Shown one piece after another: positions 61,620-64,000 of a stretch of 64,000 bases of DNA (positions are counted from its first letter, which is position 1; each line of letters starts with the position of its first letter). The notes beneath the pieces were generated by a model. That model was not told the DNA's origin. It did not search any database and was given only the letters and a program-made list of their open reading frames with translations. This DNA is from Rhodospirillaceae bacterium (GTDB taxonomy: Bacteria; Pseudomonadota; Alphaproteobacteria; Rhodospirillales; UBA2165), in assembly GCA_018674495.1 (NCBI GenBank), contig JABHAA010000026.1, positions 1 through 64,000 on the forward strand, written 5' to 3'. Made by a program: the position numbers and the translations under genes.

Positions 61620-62003
61620 TTAAAACAGATCATGTAAGGTTTCGGCGTCGGTCTGGCGGTCGACTTCGGAAAAATAACTACCGCTGTTCTGGTCCGGGCG
61701 GCGATGCATGGGATCATTTCCGAACAGGCGCATGGTTAAGCCCATGGGAACAACAATCAAGAAAAAAAAGCTCCCCAAAAGGATATAGTTGGTCACATGG
61801 CTCATCATCAATGCAAAGCCATGCCAGATGCGGTTCAAGGGCAACAGCGCCACCGGAACGATTAGGGCAACGGCAATCAAAGTTGCGGCCAACACCGCCA
61901 GCCAGACAATCCAGCGGTCAAAAAATACCACGCCAACCGCCAAAATCACGATCATGACGGAGGCAAGCATCAAACCAAATTTTCTATCGTTTAGTCTTTG
62001 CAC
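61620..62003 (-). CDS. SxtJ family membrane protein
   Basis: A 127-aa protein with three to four hydrophobic helices (FGLMLASVMIVILAVGVVFF, WLAVLAATLIAVALIVP, NYILLGSFFFLIVVPMGLTM) and a polar C-terminal tail containing DPMHRRPDQNSGSYF. This matches the SxtJ family, named after a cyanobacterial gene but widespread in loci with carbamoyltransferase and DUF5989. A role in the carbamoylation complex is inferred from neighbourhood. It lies 42 bp before the DUF5989 start. Confidence 0.82.
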   Translation of the reverse strand: MQRLNDRKFGLMLASVMIVILAVGVVFFDRWIVWLAVLAATLIAVALIVPVALLPLNRIWHGFALMMSHVTNYILLGSFFFLIVVPMGLTMRLFGNDPMHRRPDQNSGSYFSEVDRQTDAETLHDLF

Positions 62004-62121
62004 GATTATTCAAATTGTAGTGGATGGGTTTTTGGGGCACGGTATTTCGAAGGTCGATGGTCGCTAAACTAAATTAAGCGCTCTTCAAAAGCAAAAGTTT
62101 GATTGGGACGGATAGTTCGCT

Positions 62122-64000
62122 CTACAAGTTGCATTGGGGCTGGACCGCCCAAATATTGGACTGAGCGCTGGAAACATTCAGATTTTTTAAGGTCCGCGAG
62201 CCGAAACGGGTATAGGGGATGATTTCTTCCAGCACCACGCAGCCAGCGAGCTCAAGTTTTTGAACTGCCGCCAGCAGAGTACCCGGCTCTCCAATTCCCG
62301 ACTTTGGCGTGTTCAGCGCCAAATGAGATAACCCTTGCATTTTGAGTTGCTCGAACAAAGTTTTTGGATTGATGCGCCCCGGCCGCGTATCAATCAGGAT
62401 TTGGGCGTAGGACGCGACAAAAAAGGATTTGGCTTTTATGTAATATTGAAGCTGGCGATCCCAAACCAATATCCCCTTGATATCTTTGTTTGCGTTAATT
62501 TTTCGGACAACGGGATAGGCGAATACATTTCTGTCCAAAAAACTGTCATCGGTTTCGCCGGAGACCATGTGCCGGATAAACTCCACGCTAAACAAGACAT
62601 GGGCGCCAAAATTGACAGCCAGGGACAATAGAACCGCAAGAGCGGCAGCTCCACGATATTTTTTCGTGTACTGGGATGCGGCGGCAACCCCGGCGCAGAG
62701 AAGCAACAGCGGAATAATGGGTAGAATGTGCCTGATTTTGGGAATGACCCCGAAATTAAACCAGAGCACATAAAAGACGAAAATCAGCAACGCAACCGGA
62801 AATAGCTGGCTTTGAATGATGCTCTGCCTGGCTTTCCAAAGCGACAGCATAACCAGCGGAGCCAGCAATAAAAATAAAGGCCCAAGGCCGATCCGCCCGG
62901 AATCGATTGCGTGCGGCGGCGCCAAGGTTGCGATGAACGGATAACTCAAAATCCAATGCCAGCCGTTGGTGACGTCCGCGCGCCGGATTAAATATGATTT
63001 CAAGTCCGAATTGAAATCCGAATTCCAAGCCACGTCGTTGGCGGTCCCTAAGAATTGGAACAACTCGTACATCATCGGAAATACCGGATTGCCCGTATGC
63101 ACGAAATTCCAGCCATACCATTGGGTGCCGGCAATCGCCAAAACCACGCAATAGACTACCAGGCGCTTGAGCACCGGCCCGCCCGTCGACAAAAGTGCCG
63201 CGGCAGCGGCGGCAGCGAACAACAATCCCAGATATTTGCTGGCCGCATAAAAGCCGGCGCCAAGCGCCAATAATATGATCGGCGATAATTTATCCGAATT
63301 GCGGCTATCGATAAGTCCGAGTGCCGCAATCAGCACGAACATGGCCATGCGCGCCTCGATCTGGCCCGAGCCGGCGCCAAAGACCATGGCCGGAAATGTC
63401 TGAAACAAAAGCGCCAGCGCCAGCGCCCAGTTGAACGAAACGTAGCGCAATGCAATGGCGAACAGGAGGCCCGACGCCATCCAGCCGCTGACAAAGGCCC
63501 AGCCCGTGATCGCCCAGGTGGCGCTTGCCTCGCCGCCGGCCGAGCCCATGAAATAGGCGGCGGTGTAGCTCATATGGACCAGCAGAGGGATGGCGCCCTG
63601 AAACCGCACCGGTACAAAGAAAACATTTCTAGCTTCGGAGAACCGGCGCGCCAAGGTGAAGTGATAGGCCAGCGTATCGCCGTCGGCGGGCGGCGATATG
63701 GCTTCGAACAGATCAAACAGGGCGGCCAGCGCCAAAAGGACGATCAAGGCCCAGGAAACCAAATCGAGGCTGGGCGCGGGCCGGGTATGGTTGGCGGCGA
63801 TAAAATACAAAATATTGCCCAGCGCCAATATCAGGCAGAAACCCCAAAGCACCGGGCTGGTCAAAAGCCCACCGGTTCCGATCCAGAACAGCAACCAGCC
63901 GAGAACGCCGAAACCGACAGCCACGCCCAACATGGTGCGCTCCAACGGCGCCCGGTCATCCATCAGCCCCAATAGACGCAAGCCGAAGGCGCCGGCGCCG
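62122..64000 (-). CDS. Large polytopic membrane protein, GT-C/ArnT-like (5' end outside window)
   Basis: At least 626 residues; the frame is open at the right window edge (GAGAFGLRLLGL before the first Met-like codon at 63981), so the start is outside. About 12 helices. The first periplasmic loop has ISPPADGDTLAYHFTLARRF, the acidic-Asp...Tyr-His pattern of GT-C enzymes that use lipid-linked sugars. The C-terminal soluble part (about 480-620) has VWDRQLQYYIKAKSF. It probably transfers or polymerises glycan. The carbamoylation trio follows on the same strand. Confidence 0.72.
   Translation of the reverse strand, partial: GAGAFGLRLLGLMDDRAPLERTMLGVAVGFGVLGWLLFWIGTGGLLTSPVLWGFCLILALGNILYFIAANHTRPAPSLDLVSWALIVLLALAALFDLFEAISPPADGDTLAYHFTLARRFSEARNVFFVPVRFQGAIPLLVHMSYTAAYFMGSAGGEASATWAITGWAFVSGWMASGLLFAIALRYVSFNWALALALLFQTFPAMVFGAGSGQIEARMAMFVLIAALGLIDSRNSDKLSPIILLALGAGFYAASKYLGLLFAAAAAAALLSTGGPVLKRLVVYCVVLAIAGTQWYGWNFVHTGNPVFPMMYELFQFLGTANDVAWNSDFNSDLKSYLIRRADVTNGWHWILSYPFIATLAPPHAIDSGRIGLGPLFLLLAPLVMLSLWKARQSIIQSQLFPVALLIFVFYVLWFNFGVIPKIRHILPIIPLLLLCAGVAAASQYTKKYRGAAALAVLLSLAVNFGAHVLFSVEFIRHMVSGETDDSFLDRNVFAYPVVRKINANKDIKGILVWDRQLQYYIKAKSFFVASYAQILIDTRPGRINPKTLFEQLKMQGLSHLALNTPKSGIGEPGTLLAAVQKLELAGCVVLEEIIPYTRFGSRTLKNLNVSSAQSNIWAVQPQCNL

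Noticed and set aside
59632..62003. Saxitoxin or other toxin synthesis suggested by the SxtJ name
   Set aside because: The carbamoyltransferase, DUF5989 and SxtJ trio is found in many glycan loci; no other toxin gene is present.
1..64000. CRISPR array, tRNA, rRNA or riboswitch
   Set aside because: No evenly spaced short repeats, no cloverleaf or rRNA-like sequence and no recognised aptamer upstream of metabolic genes was seen by eye. A covariance-model scan would be needed to exclude small RNAs.

Overview
The window reads as a chromosome segment of an alphaproteobacterium, most like the Rhodospirillales and relatives. This is inferred from gene content and moderately high GC, not from a marker gene. 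There is no rRNA or tRNA gene, no CRISPR array and no phage module. Coding density is high and many genes overlap by 4 bp (ATGA).

Region 1 (1-34.5 kb) is a mosaic of small metabolic units. The left edge cuts through the start of an IS1595-type transposase. After it come an Old Yellow Enzyme-type oxidoreductase, a methyltransferase, an enolase-superfamily enzyme, a broken tripartite-transporter permease (tctA) beside an exported Ig-like protein, an MFS transporter, GYD and DUF1223 proteins, and a J-domain protein behind an AT-rich gap. A beta-oxidation multifunctional protein, a glutathionyl-hydroquinone reductase, 3-hydroxyanthranilate dioxygenase and a TetR regulator follow. Next are a 3-hydroxyacyl-CoA dehydrogenase with a short-chain-dehydrogenase fossil in front of it, a tight operon of two cyclase-family hydrolases plus a sirtuin, a diheme and a tetraheme cytochrome c behind an FNR-like box, a UbiD decarboxylase and a TauD-type dioxygenase. 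An ArsR/SRPBCC pair and the threonine dehydrogenase-KBL operon complete the catabolic part. A cyclic-nucleotide-binding/TPR protein, a DUF123 nuclease-like gene with a duplicated 3' end, DUF6165, MscS and purH lead up to the next region.

Region 2 (34.5-64 kb, running off the right edge) is a surface-polysaccharide locus. A WbpM/PglF-type dehydratase, a WbpV/WreQ-like reductase, a WecA/WbpL-like initiating transferase and a WbuB-like glycosyltransferase suggest a chain started on a 2-acetamido-2,6-dideoxyhexose such as QuiNAc. A coupled block (Gfo/Idh/MocA oxidoreductase, glutamine-dependent amidotransferase, extended SDR, NovU/TylCIII-type C-methyltransferase, WxcM-like cupin) suggests an amidated and/or C-methyl-branched sugar. 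Two toroid (heparinase-like) proteins, a flippase-like membrane protein, two more methyltransferases (one CmoA-like), GT2 enzymes, an O-antigen ligase/polymerase-like protein, an SGNH hydrolase, another methyltransferase, the carbamoyltransferase-DUF5989-SxtJ trio and a large GT-C-like membrane protein follow.

The regulatory signals I can support are an FNR-like box before the cytochrome genes, a perfect palindrome between the TetR gene and an exported small protein, an inverted repeat over the ArsR start codon, a 12-bp direct repeat before the cyclase operon, and two convincing hairpin terminators. The parts most worth following up are the duplicated DUF123 3' end with its large inverted repeat, the cyclase pair in which one copy has Asn for a metal-ligand Asp, the SDR fossil, and the tailoring genes of the polysaccharide locus.
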